Below, piece after piece: positions 42,615 through 52,876 of a DNA stretch of 64,000 nt. Each line of letters starts with the position of its first letter. Positions within the stretch are counted from its first letter, which is position 1. The stretch is from Adenophora triphylla var. japonica (lineage: Eukaryota > Streptophyta > Magnoliopsida > Asterales > Campanulaceae), in the NCBI GenBank assembly GCA_022495995.1, contig JAFEMH010000336.1, forward strand, positions 62,001 through 126,000. The letters are read 5' to 3'. The notes below the pieces were generated by a model. The model did not search any database and was not told the origin of the DNA. It saw only the letters and a program-made list of their open reading frames with translations. The translations under genes and the position numbers were made by a program.

Positions 42615-42896
42615 CTCCCTCCGGCCCAGCCCACTGTAAACCAAAAAAAATAACACATCAATTAAGGAATATTATTAAGATAATGAAAATGTGTGGTAGA
42701 AAATGAAGAGAGAGAATGAGTGGAGTAAATAGTAGGTTGGTTGAATAAATTGTGTGGTGGAGAATGAGTGGAGTTAATGAGTGGGTGGGGTAGGGAGAAT
42801 ATAAAATATTAAAGGACATTCCATTTATGACAGTTTACACTTGGCTGGGACGGACCAAAAGGGAAATAAATTTACACTGGGCTGGGACGGAGGGAG
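42615..42896. mobile_element. Stowaway-like MITE, 282 bp
   Basis: TA-flanked, with ends CTCCCTCCGGCCCAGC and GCTGGGACGGAGGGAG. Same family as 25701-25969, sharing AATATTATTAAGATAAT and ATGTGTGGTAGAAAATG-type blocks. Confidence 0.85.
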
Positions 42897-42994
42897 TATT
42901 TTAAAAAAAATTATCATAAATAATTGTTACTTTTAATTTCATTCAAATATCATTTTTACCTTTGCATTGGAACCTACTTCGTTTTATTGATTAA

Positions 42995-43322
42995 CTAGCC
43001 TAAGCCCGTGTCCAAGGCCACGTTTTTTGGTTTTTTTTTTTTTTTTTAAATTAAAAAAAAAATTAATTTTTTTTTTAAATTAATTTTTTTTTTAAGGGCA
43101 AAATGGGAAAGGGACAAAATAGTGAGGGCAAAATAGTAAAACACCCACTTGGTACTGTAGAGAGTACTGTAGCAAACCCAAGTATGATTTATAATATAAT
43201 TTTTTTTTAAAGGGTAAAATGGGAAAAGGATAAAATAGTGAGGGCAAAATGGTAAAATACCCACTTGGTACTGTAGAGAGTACTGTAGCAAACCCAGGTA
43301 TGATTTATAATATAGATATAGA
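42995..43322 (-). mobile_element. Short Helitron-like element, 328 bp, with internal duplication
   Basis: On the minus strand it runs from TCTATATCTATATTATAAATC (after A at 43323) to GTGGCCTTGGACACGG...CTAG (before T at 42994). The interior contains two copies of the block with AAGGGCAAAATGGGAAAGG, CCACTTGGTACTGTAG and AGTACTGTAGCAAACCCA. It is related to 42056-42276. Confidence 0.7.
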
Positions 43323-43429
43323 TTTATCATGAAAATATATCGTAGAAGAAAGACATATTTAACAGAACAGAAAAGAAAATGAAAGAAAAACTTAAAAGAC
43401 AAGCCAGCACAGTTGCACTTGCTGGCCAT

Positions 43430-43628
43430 TAAAGAGCTCGTGGATATTTATTAATGCATCTAATTGTTCCTAGACCAAGTGTTTACTTGTTTATATTAAT
43501 TAATTTATAATTAATTATTAAATTGGAGTTTGTTTGAGCTTCCAGATGAATGACAGAACGTTGACATCCACAATTTGCAATCTAAAAGCTGGAGTATGAT
43601 TTATTCATCAATGCTGACATGTGCTCTA
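43430..43628 (-). repeat. Probable distal part of the Tat-1 3' LTR
   Basis: Sequence on the far side of the copia insertion, joined to 48354 through the CTCTA target site. No ORF. The outer boundary was not identified; candidate TG starts are near 43431 and 43456. Confidence 0.4.
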
Positions 43629-43829
43629 TGATAGACAGAGATTAACTTTGAGAATATTAATTGTATTTCCATTGATCACAAGGCGTTGAATTTATACAGA
43701 TACATAGGAGATATTTTAGGACTAGATTACAACAAATATATTGAAAGATTTATCTAGATATTATATACGATAAACATGGAATGAAAATATATCTAAGTAT
43801 CTGGTGGATCTTCTCTTTTATTGTTATCA
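43629..43829 (-). repeat. 3' LTR of the young copia (201 bp)
   Basis: TGATAGACAGAG...TTGTTATCA on the plus strand. Differences from the partner are at about 43654 (GAG/GAA) and 43716 (TTTTAGG/TTCTAGG). Confidence 0.95.
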
Positions 43830-43880
43830 TGCCCCCGCAAGATGGACGACCGAGGAGAGAGTCCAATCTTGGAAATTAAC

Positions 43881-45390
43881 TCAAGGAATCGTGCGCGCGG
43901 AAGAGGCTTTGTCAAGGCCCGCCACCGATCCGACCTGATATGTGTGAGACTCGCACTGGGAAGCTTGAACTTGTTCCCGAACAAAATGATAATCAAGCGC
44001 TAGATGCTTCATCTTGGAATGAAACTTGGGATTTGCAAAGAACATAGGTTGCTCCTGTGTTGTCGCAATAGATAGCAGTGTGGACCGGAGATGTTGACAA
44101 AGAAGTTCACGAAGCGCATTTTGGAGCCAAAGTACTTCAAGAAGTGGTGGCGCCCATTGCTCTATACTCACTTCGTAGATGAACGGGCAAGGGTGCGTTG
44201 CTTACGAGAACTCCAGAGATGGGATTGCGACCAAGGTACACTATGAATCCAGCTGGTGGAGATGTAGTTGCCGAGTCGCCGCCTAATCTCGCATCTCGTG
44301 AATGCATGTAGAGAGGTAGGAGAATTGCGGCGAAGGAGCACCCATGAGTACTTGTACCAACTAAATATCGAAGGACTCGTTTCAATGCCTTCAAGTGCAT
44401 CGGGTGCTTGAAGATATTGAGAGAGTCTGTTCACTGCAAATGATAGATCAAATCGAGTATATGACAAGTATTGTAAAGACCCAACAATAGCTCGATATTC
44501 GGAGGGATCATGGAGAGGAGATCCGGACTGAGCATTGAGGGGAGGATGAGGCACCATGGGGTTGGTACTGGGTTGGCATCAAGCATATTGGTCCGTGTGA
44601 GTAAGTCAACAATATACTTGTGTTGACTCAAAAAAATACCATGAGAGTGAGGAATGACTTCAATGCCAAGAAAATAAGACAAGGAGCCAAGGTCTTTGAG
44701 AGAAAAACGTGATGCAAAAGAGGAGATGAAGTTGTCAACAAGGGTGGAGTTAGAACCTGTGATGACAATATCATCTACATAAACTAGTAGAAAAATGCAA
44801 TCCTGTGAGTGTCGCAGAGTAAACAGAGATGAATCCGAGACGCAATTGTGAAAACCAACAGATAGGAGATAGGTTCGGAGTTCATTGTACCATGCACGAG
44901 GGGCTTGTTTTAAGCCATAGATGGCTTGACGAAGCTTGCAGATGTGCGTGGGATGTGTGGAGCTGACAAACCCAGGTGGTTGAGCCATATACACGTCGTC
45001 TGTAAGAGAGCCTCAAGGAAGGCATTGTTGATGTCGACTTGTCGAAGTGGCCGCTGTTACCGATTGCCAATGACAAGACAAGCATTTAATGGTAGCGGGC
45101 TTGACTACAGGATCCGAATGTCTCCGAATAGTCGAGTCCAGGACGTTGATGAAACCCTTTTGCAACCAATGAGCTTTGAGGCGATCAACAGAGGCATCAG
45201 GTTTATACTTGGTGCGGAAGATCCATTTGCACCCAACCAAGTTACGAGATGGGTCTGGGGGAACAAGGTCCCAAGTGTTATTGAGGGTTAGTGCATCGAA
45301 CTCTGTTTGCATAGCTGCACGCCAGTCGGGGTGTTTTAGAGCTTGGGCAACAGCTGGTGGGGCCTGAGGTGGTTTGAGGAAGGGAAACAT
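43881..45390 (-). pseudogene. Copia reverse transcriptase and RNase H (frameshifted)
   Basis: On the minus strand the RT starts near 45390 (ALKHPDWRAAMQTEFDALTLNNTWDLVP, NLVGCKWIFRTKY). A shift follows, then MYMAQPPGF, LRQAIYGLKQAPRAWYNELRTYL, the catalytic FLLVYVDDIVITGSN and KDLGSLSYFLGIEV. RNase H comes in further frames (SLQYLSYTRFDLSFAVNRLSQYL; YMHSRDARLGGD; NPKFHSKMKHLALDYHFVREQV). At least four frame changes are visible although the amino-acid motifs are well preserved. Confidence 0.85.
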
Positions 45391-45742
45391 GTAGGTTTAG
45401 TTTGGTGATGGGTTTGGTAATTTTGTTTTGAAGCCGGGTGATTGGTCCGTGTGTTGGTGGAGGTTCGTGTGGGCGGTGGTAGTAGGAGGAGTGTGATCGG
45501 GGGTGCCGCAGAGGTATTCGAAGGGGTCGGGATGAGGCGGCCGCACGGGGATCCGGGGCGCACGCCTGAGAGGTCGTAGCACCAGGGGAATCAAGGTGAG
45601 GTTGAGGCGGGCGCATGGGAGAGGTTGGTGCGGGCGCCTGAGTAGCCGTGGGTGTGGCCTGGGCGGAAGGGGTTTGGGGCGTGCGCCTGGGGTTATGGGG
45701 GCGGCGCCACCGGGTGTTGAAGTGGAATCAATGGTGGGGTTA

Positions 45743-47260
45743 TCACTTGGGTTTGAATGAGAACCTGGAGGGAGGAGGCACACCAGTCAGTGATGGAAGG
45801 GGAAGGGATGGTGTTTGGGGTGTGAGATGTGGTATTTGAGAAGGGAAAGACTGATTCGACAAATTTGACATGACGAGAGACGAAGATTTTGTGAGTTTTG
45901 GGATCGAGACAATAATAGGCACTTTGTGTGGGGGAGTAACCAACAAATACACAGGGAGAGGAACGAGGTTCGAGTTTGTGTTTGGTGTAGGGACGAAGCC
46001 ACGGGTAGCAGAGGGCACCAAAGTCATGAGTTTTTGATAATTAGGAGGATGGCCAAGGAGAATAAGGTGGGGAGATTTCATGTCGAGGGCGGGGGGTGGG
46101 CATGCGGTTGATGAGATAGATGGCTGTGACAAAGGCAAGCGGCCAGTCGGTTAGGGGCATATGAGAGTGGGTAAGTAAAGATAGGCCGGTTTCGGCAATG
46201 TGTCGATGGCGTCTCTCCGAGTACCCATTGTGTTCAAAGTGTGGGGTGGAGAGGTGAGATGAGTTATGCCATGGGAAACGAGAAGGGAATGAAGACCAAT
46301 ATATTCGCCTCCATTATCACTAAAGATGGTGATGATTGGGCGATTGAAGAACTTTTCAACTCGAGATTTAAATTCGGAGAAAACGGAGGTGGCATCACTT
46401 TTGTGTTTTAAGGGTAAAGCCATACGTATTTCGAAAAATGGTCAACGAAGATGATATAGTATTTGAAACCATCGTATGAGGTTATAGGGGACGACCACAC
46501 ATCACTGTATAAGACATCAAGAGGACCACTAGAAAGAATTGAATTCTCAAAAAATGGCAATTTATGGCTTTTATTGCAGTCACATGAATTACAATGAAAG
46601 CTAGAACAACTAGGAATTTGTAAATTGAAACTACTACTAAGATGACGAACAATGGACTGAGACGGATGGCCTAAGCGATGATGCCACGTTGAAGCAGCGG
46701 AAGTGGAGATGGAATGAGCAGCGGGAGAAGGAGGCGACCATTCATAGATGCCCGAGCTAGAATTGCCTTCCAAGAGTGTGACTCCCGTGCGAAGATCCTT
46801 CACAAAAAAGGAAGTTGATGAGAAGGAGACAGAACAATTATTATCAAGGCAAAATTTAGAGATAGATAGAATATTACGGGACACAGAGGGAGCACAAAGA
46901 ACATGATTAAGCGAAAATTTAGAAGTGGGTGTAAGGAGAGTGGTGGAACCAGTATGGGTGATAGGTAGGCCGAAACCATCGCCAATGAGAAGCTCATCAG
47001 TCCCATCGTATGGAGAGTGAAGAGCTAGGTTGTTGAGGTCGTTGGTCACATGGTGAGTTGCCCCACTATCAAAGAGCCAAGGTTTTGGTTGGTGGGTGGA
47101 GGTTGCGGTGTGGGCACTAGGCTGATTTGGTGGGCGGTTGGTGTTGGTTCGGTTGTTGTTGGGAGGGGGAGGGAATTGTGCATTAGGGTAGATTTGGCGG
47201 AAGGTGTGACATTGAGAGAGGAAGTGACCTTCACGTCGGCACCATTGGCAACGGCCTTTG
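45743..47260 (-). pseudogene. Copia zinc knuckle, protease and integrase (frameshifted)
   Basis: A CCHC knuckle (CQWCRREGHFLSQC, about 47240) leads to protease WLFDSGATHHVTNDLNNL with the canonical DSGA. The integrase zinc-binding region has HHRLGHPSQSIVRHL and CNSCDCNKSHKLPF. The catalytic core has DVWSSPITSYDGFKYYIIFVDHFSKYVWLYP and, after a shift at about 46420, FSDNGGEYIGLHSLL. A further shift follows HTLNTMGT. The Pro-rich C-terminal linker runs on to about 45400. The central Asp residues of the DDE core are kept; the frame is not. Confidence 0.85.
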
Positions 47261-47308
47261 TATGGTTGAGGTGAGGAGTTGGTGCGAGGGGTGTAGTTGG
47301 GAGAGTGG

Positions 47309-48130
47309 TTAGGTTGGTTGTTGGATGAGCGGGGTTGATTTTTGGTTGTGTAGTTGATACTGCAGAAAGGTGGATGGGTTTTTGGGTTTGTTTTTGAGGG
47401 TTAACTCACGATTGATTAGCTTTTCATGGAGCTCGTCAAACGTGATTGGGTTTTCACGGTTCTGGACAGCAGAGATGACATTATCATAGTCGGGGTCATT
47501 GATTTGTTCAAGAATTTTGTCAATGAGATCATCGGGGTCAATGGGGCAGCCTAGACAGGTTAATTGAGCGGCACAGGTTTGGATATCTTGCATGTATTCG
47601 GTTATGGTTCGGGTACCCTTCGTGATATTGCGAAGGTGGTCTTTGATTTGTTTAATGTGGCCTTTAGAGGGATTGGCAAAGGTTTTGGCAAGGGAATTCC
47701 AAGCGGCAAGGGTGGTTGAACAGAGGGATATTAAAGGGACAAGGGAAGGAGATAAGGAACCGGCTAAAGCACCAAGGAGAAGTTTGTCTTGGCGATACCA
47801 AGTTTTGTAGGAAGGATTAGGCAAGGGTTGTGGTGGTGGAAGCGGAGCAGGTGGGTTCTCACTGTAAAGAGCAACGTGGTTGGGGCTGGAGTAATAGTTT
47901 CGGTGGAGGTGTGTGATCATTGTCAATGAAGTGATGGAGGTCCAAACCCATGAGGGTGGCTTCAATTTGAAGTTTCCAAGCTACGTAGTTGGTGTTGGTG
48001 AGTTTGAGAACATGGGAGAGGAGACGGCAACAAGGGGACGGGTTGGTTCGGCTAGGTTAGGTATGAGGCGAGGTCTGTGGTAGCCATGGAGGGAGGCGGC
48101 AGCAGCTATGCAGCAGAGGGTAGGGTTTTT
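47309..48130 (-). pseudogene. Copia gag (frameshifted near the start)
   Basis: The N-terminal part appears in shifted frames (TNYVAWKLQIEATLMGLDLHHFID type, near 47990-47910). A long clean frame follows: SYKTWYRQDKLLLGALAGSLS, AAWNSLAKTFANPSKGHIKQI, ITEYMQDIQTCAAQLTCLG and DPDDLIDKILEQINDPDYDNVI. This is the UBN2/Ty1-type gag domain. It continues into the CCHC knuckle. Confidence 0.8.
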
Positions 48131-48140
48131 GATCGTCAAT

Positions 48141-48152
48141 GCTCTGATACCA
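48141..48152 (-). other. Primer-binding site of the young copia
   Basis: Minus-strand TGGTATCAGAGC directly adjoining the LTR end at 48153. Confidence 0.92.
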
Positions 48153-48353
48153 TGATAGACAGAGATTAACTTTGAAAATATTAATTGTATTTCCATTGAT
48201 CACAAGGCGTTGAATTTATACAGATACATAGGAGATATTCTAGGACTAGATTACAACAAATATATTGAAAGATTTATCTAGATATTATATACGATAAACA
48301 TGGAATGAAAATATATCTAAGTATCTGGTGGATCTTCTCTTTTATTGTTATCA
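48153..48353 (-). repeat. 5' LTR of the young copia (201 bp)
   Basis: TGATAGACAGAG...TTGTTATCA, followed by the target duplication CTCTA. Confidence 0.95.
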
Positions 48354-48800
48354 CTCTATCCTCAACTGGCTCTTTTATTTGCGACATGAATGTATTAAGT
48401 TACTCAGTTGACCAAGAAAATTGGTATGCAACGGAGTCGCGTCTAAGATAAGCGATCGAATATCTGATATAATAAAAAGGGTTCTTTCACATGAGATAAA
48501 AGAGAAAACCATTAACACAAAGTCAGGGACGGTCCCCGGCAATAAGGCTCCGACATGAGGATAAGAATATGATGTAGGGAGAGAAATACTATGGAGTATG
48601 AAATTTTTATTAGTATTGAGTGTAATACCTTGCATCTTATGGGAGGCTTGTATTTATAAGGTAAGATGAGTTTATGTGACCTGCTAAATTGGAGGCCCAT
48701 TAGTTAATATATATAAATAACATTTGGTTTTATTCCTTTTTGAAATTGGTGAGACATTCATGATATATTTGGGTCAAATCATTTTTGTATTGGCACATCA
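48354..48800 (-). repeat. Proximal part of the Tat-1 3' LTR with promoter
   Basis: Minus-strand start TGATGTGCCAATAC at 48800. TATA box CTTATAAATA at 48660-48651 and downstream sequence CATGTCGGAGCCTTATTGCCG typical of an R/U5 leader. The PPT plus LTR tip is duplicated: GGCACATCAGTAGCCCCCG occurs at 48792 and again at 48819. Confidence 0.65.
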
Positions 48801-48924
48801 GTAGCCCCCGACTACTTAGGCACATCAGTAGCCCCCGACTACTTAGATTGATCATTTATGATCGAGTTGAGAAGGAAATAATATGATCAATTAGATCAAT
48901 TTTTGATATCGTTCTTTGATTTGC

Positions 48925-49690
48925 TATGATCGCTTGACCAATTTTTCCAAATCATTCTTCGCTTTATTATGGTCACTTAGACCAATATTTACAAATTCTC
49001 TTCAATTTGTTATGGTCACTTATACCAATTTTTGCAAATTTTTTTGCGATTTGCTATGATCAATTAGACCAATTGTTGCAAATTTTCATCGGTTTGCTAT
49101 GGTCACTTATACATATTTTTGCAAATCCTGTTGCGATTTGCTATGGTCACTTAGACCAATTTTCGCAATTCTTCTTTGATTTGCCATGGTCAATTACATC
49201 AATTTTGGCAAATTTCCTTCGATTTTCTATGTTCACTTAGACCATTTTTTGCAAATCTTCTTGCTATAGTCGTTGACTAATTGTGGTAAGAGATTTCGCT
49301 CTACAAGAAGCTATCTCGAGTGGGACTAATAATAGTTTGTAAATGTATGCATGCGATGCCTAACATGATGCGAGTGGATGCATGCATAAATGAATGATAA
49401 TTTCTATCATAGTGCTACTAAAACATGATAAAATATTACCTTATATCTTTAATCGAGAGTGGCGATTACGTAATTGACATTTTTATGAAAATAGTACCAT
49501 AAGACTAATATTCGCAAGCGTTTCTCTTTTTTTTCTGTATCATTATAAATGCTATAATCTACTGGATCAATAGTCGCGAGCACCTTTAACGTTGCCAATC
49601 GATACCGCTTTGCTATAATCAATGAGACTAATATTTGCAAGCGTTCCTCATTTTTTTTCTGTATCATTACAAATGCTATAACTTCATGAG
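48925..49690 (-). repeat. Tandem repeats in the Tat-1 3' untranslated region
   Basis: About eight degenerate copies (48925-49265) of a 43-44-bp unit containing CTATGGTCACTTAGACCAA and TTTTTGCAAAT. A second, longer duplication follows, in which CTAATATTCGCAAGCG...CTGTATCATTATAAATGCTATAA occurs at about 49505 and 49628. Isolated further copies lie near 49800 and 50050-50100. No ORF. Confidence 0.75.
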
Positions 49691-50128
49691 TTAATTTTAG
49701 TAAGTGCGGCAGTTCTATGGTCGTGTATAACCAATCATGTCAAAGCGTTCAGGACAAGTAATTTCCGGCCTTCGATTTCCACGAGGAACCATTTCGCAAA
49801 TCGATAGGGTCACTTGGACCGATTTTTGCGGAGTGCGTTGTTTTTAGCTTGTTTGTTTTAGGCACATATCAGCTAAGATATGTGCGGTATGGACACCATT
49901 GTCAGAATATCGCATGTAATAACAAGTGTAAAACTTTTGTAGAACAGTGTTAACGAATTCGATTAATTCGTGATTGTTTCTATAGTAATGACAAATATTG
50001 ATTTTTGCTTTAAATTTTGGAGAATAAATTGAGAGATTTTTTATTTTTTGCTATGGTCACTAAACCAATTTTTGCAATTTGTTGCTATGGTACTTATACC
50101 AATTTTTGCAAAATATTTGGTGGCCTTA

Positions 50129-51197
50129 TGTGAATACCCCGTCCCGATGCAACGCGCATTCGGAAGTTTGAAATAAATAATTATAAAAAGTCGGACCGAA
50201 ATGGGATATTCATTTAGTGACACTCGCTTTAAACCATATTAAAATATTAGTTTAATTTTGAGAGTCGCCACGCCACTTTGATATAGCCCAAAGCTTTGAA
50301 AAAAGGCTAAACAAGCTTAATCGGGTTCTGGGGTCAAGTTACAATGTAAGAAGAAACGTTATCACTCCTATTGCCCGACGAATCGGTCTTTCTAGCATGT
50401 GGGGTGTTGGTTGTGTGCGGTGTTTACGGGAATAGACGAAGAAACGGGATCATGCATAAGGAGGAGGGGAGAGAAAGAATTAATTGATGATCACACCCTA
50501 GAACCTTTGAGTTAGGCCCTCGGAAGGTGCACTAATCAATGTTCATCCTTGGGGGATTGTTGATCATGGGATAATTATAACTAAGGTGGAAGGAAAGAAA
50601 TAGTTCCTAGATCCATTGGGTTTCTTAGGGCGAAACCTTAGATCATCCTCGGCTATGAACAATTAAATATATTAAAACAACCCTAAATCTAGCATATATG
50701 GCATAAGCAAGAGATAAAGCAATTAAAATATATTAAGCATGCAAATAATAATAATAGAGACAATAATAAAGAACAAGAATATTAAAAAAAGAGTCTTACC
50801 AATTGTAGCAAGACTTGGGGTCGAATCTCGGCGATTCGAGAGGAAAAGAGGAGCTAAAGGTTAAAGCAAGTATGGCTTGCTTCTCCCTGAGAAAGAATGT
50901 TGAGAATACGGGGAGCCGGGCACCCCTATTTATAATACCTCTGCACTGGCCGGGCTTATAAAGGGTCGATCGGCCCTAGGATGGAAGGGTCGATCGGCTC
51001 TTAAATAAAGGGTCGATCGGCCAATGCACGGCAAAGGGCCGATCGGCTCTTCCAACCGGCGTCCTTTCCAAGCCGACAATGACACAAGCAAAGACGGAAG
51101 AATTAAATGGATCTTTTAGGTTAGGGTTTCTTTAGGGTTTTTTATTAATTAACCGGGCCGTATATTTGGAATACCTTTTTCGGACCGGGTACTAACA
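50129..51197 (-). repeat. 3' LTR of Tat-2 (1069 bp)
   Basis: The minus-strand start TGTTAGTACCCGG (51197) and the other end, read inward, TGTGAATACCCCG (50129) form an imperfect terminal inverted repeat. The U3 holds four copies of the GGCCGATCGG palindrome (50963-51048), followed on the minus strand by a TATA box ATTATAAATAGG (50937-50926). The segment GTGGCGACTCTC (minus, about 50270) is a motif I associate with Tat/Ogre elements. Confidence 0.7.
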
Positions 51198-51212
51198 AGA
51201 GCCCTCGGCGAC
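51198..51212 (-). other. Polypurine tract of Tat-2
   Basis: Minus-strand CGCCGAGGGCTCT abuts the LTR start TGTTAG. The sequence before it (ACTTGTCTTACAAGAAGCG) is a small inverted repeat. Confidence 0.55.
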
Positions 51213-51356
51213 GCTTCTTGTAAGACAAGTGGGGTCGACGATAAAAGAAAGGATCCGTCCTGAAAAAAGGGATTTCAGGAGGTAAGGAAAGTGATTTTGC
51301 AAGTGATAGGACTCGAGCTGAGTCGCAAAAGGATGACCAGATAGGTCAAGTGGCTG

Positions 51357-51412
51357 GACCCACGTCGGGCTACCTACGTATCCCTAAAAAGGAATCAAGC
51401 CAAGTCGTAGTT
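51357..51412 (+). repeat. Conserved block GGGCTACCTACGTATCCC...TCGTAGTTC, copy 1
   Basis: The plus-strand block contains GGCTACCTACGTATCCC, then AGGAATCAAGCCAAGTCGTAGTTC with small gaps. A related block occurs at 57446-57507 (GGCTGCCTACGTTCCCC ... AGGTCGTCGTAGTTC). The two copies bracket the antisense gene region. Role unknown. Confidence 0.6.
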
Positions 51413-51499
51413 CAAAAGAGTGGGCGTTTAATACCCGAGAATGGCGGATGTGTGGCGTCATGGATACGTGATCGCACGGGAGTCACCAAAAGATTTGTG

Positions 51500-52165
51500 A
51501 AAAATTTTGACTTCGCGGAGTCACCCTGCGACAAATTTTGACCTCGGAGTCACCCCTCGTGAAAAATTTGACCTCTCGCGGAGTCACCCCTTGTGAAAAA
51601 TTTGACCTCTCGCGGAGTCACCCCTTGTGAAAATTTTGACCTCTGCGGGAGTCACCCCTTGTGAAAAATTTGACCTCATGAGTCACCCTCGTGAAAAATT
51701 TGACCTCTCGGAGTCACCCCTTGTGAAAAATTTTGACTTCTGCGGAGTCACCCCTTGAAAAATTTGACCTCTCGCGGAGTCACCCCTTGAAAAATTTGAC
51801 CTCTGCGGGAGTCACCCCTTGTGAAAAATTTGACCTCTGCGGGAGTCACCCCTTGTGAAAAATTTGACCTGCGGAGTCACCCCTTGTGAAAAATTTGACC
51901 TCTCGCGGAGTCACCCCTTGTGAAAATTTGACCTCTCAAGGGAGTCATCCCTCGTGAAAAATTTGACCTCTCGCGGAGTCACCCCTTGTGAAAAATTTGA
52001 CCTCTGCGGAGTCACCCCTTGTGAAAAATTTGACCTCTCGCGGAGTCACCCCTCGTGAAAAATTTGACCTCTGCGGGAGTCACCCCTTGTGAAAAATTTG
52101 ACCTCTGCGGGAGTCACCCCTTGTGAAAAATTTGACCTCTGCGGGAGTCACCCCTTGTGAAAAAA
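51500..52165 (+). repeat. 35-bp tandem array before the Tat-2 LTR
   Basis: About 20 copies of a unit of about 35 bp: GTGAAAAATTTGACCTCT, then (CGCG)GAGTCACCCCTT. Copies vary mainly by one- and two-base deletions in CTCTCGCGGGAG. An outlying copy is at about 52305. It occupies the same place in Tat-2 as the 43-bp array does in Tat-1. No ORF. Confidence 0.85.
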
Positions 52166-52585
52166 TTTTTAATTTGAACAAAAACTGGATTTATGAAATA
52201 GATTAAATTAAGGAAATTCAAGCAGTGTAGTCTTGAAATCTTCTTTTTTGAAAATATGTGGAAAAAACTGTTGTGGGAATAAAAAACTAAGCATTTGACT
52301 TTTTGCGGGAGTCACCCCGAAAAATATTAATTTAAACAAAAAAGTTTGGAATTTTATAAAAATAAAATAAAAAAGAATTATTTGAAAAGGGGTTTTTTTA
52401 AAAAACGGCTATATATATATTTTTTTTTTTTTGGAAATAGGGGAATTTTGAAAATGGGGGTTTGTTTTTTTTAAAAAGGGGGAGAATTTTTTGAAAAGGG
52501 GGGAAGTTCCTCGGGAAGGAGGAGTATTAATTACCAGTCAACTCCCTCTGACCGAGGAGGACACGCGTCAGGTGAGGAGATTGAA
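52166..52585 (+). other. Homopolymer-rich spacer
   Basis: Runs of A, T and G (GGGGTTTTTTT, AAAAGGGGGGAAG). No gene seen. Confidence 0.6.
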
Positions 52586-52745
52586 GGGCCGATCGGCCCT
52601 ATGCCCTGATTGGCTGGGGCCTTTTGGCGAGGATCAGGGTCACCAGGAGGAGATCCTGGCCGTTGGATCAGGCAAAGAAACACAAAATGGGAGGGCCGAT
52701 CGGCCCTTGACTCCCATTGGCTGAAAAATCGGCCGATCGGCCTTA
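52586..52745 (+). promoter_or_regulatory. GGCCGATCGGCC palindrome cluster upstream of antisense gene 1
   Basis: Three copies of (GG)GCCGATCGGCC at about 52586, 52693 and 52729, within 300 bp upstream of the ATG at 52877. No clear TATA box is visible here. Confidence 0.5.
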
Positions 52746-52876
52746 AGAGCACGCCATCTTCTTCTCCGACCCACATTCTTCTTCTTCCTCTGAAATTTTC
52801 CTTGCTGCCGAGTTCTTGAAGGTTTTTTTCGCCGGAAAAATTGTTTTTGTTCCCTTGATTTGTGCAGAAACTCACC

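Larger units (their letters stand above)
43629..48353 (-). mobile_element. Young, short Ty1/copia element (4725 bp)
   Basis: 201-bp LTRs at 43629-43829 and 48153-48353 differ at only two positions that I can see. The target duplication CTCTA is perfect (43624-43628, 48354-48358). There is a tRNA-Met primer site (minus-strand TGGTATCAGAGC, 48152-48141) and a polypurine tract (TTGCGGGGGCA, minus strand, from about 43840). Gag, protease, integrase, RT and RNase H are all present in order, but several frameshifts interrupt them. Its small size and very short LTRs resemble Retrofit/Ale-type copia elements. Confidence 0.93.
43430..50128 (-). mobile_element. Tat-1: 3' end of a Tat-like gypsy element (LTR with nested copia, PPT, tandem repeats)
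   Basis: The minus-strand polypurine tract GTAGTCGGGGGCTAC (48815-48801) is followed by an LTR starting TGATGTGCCAATAC at 48800. The LTR is interrupted by a copia at 43629-48353 and continues left of 43629 to an end I cannot place (about 43.4 kb). To the right of the PPT are tandem arrays with no coding sense, a layout seen in Tat elements. Tat-2 begins at 50129, so the rest of Tat-1 presumably lies beyond the window. Confidence 0.6.

Noticed and set aside
50255..50275. GTGGCGACTCTC read as a primer-binding site of another minus-strand element
   Set aside because: The LTR ends at 50129 and 51197 form a matching inverted repeat that places this motif inside the LTR; no adjoining gag was found.
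51500..52165. Regular repeat array that could look like a CRISPR
   Set aside because: The 35-bp units are contiguous with no unique spacers, are degenerate, and sit in a plant retrotransposon.
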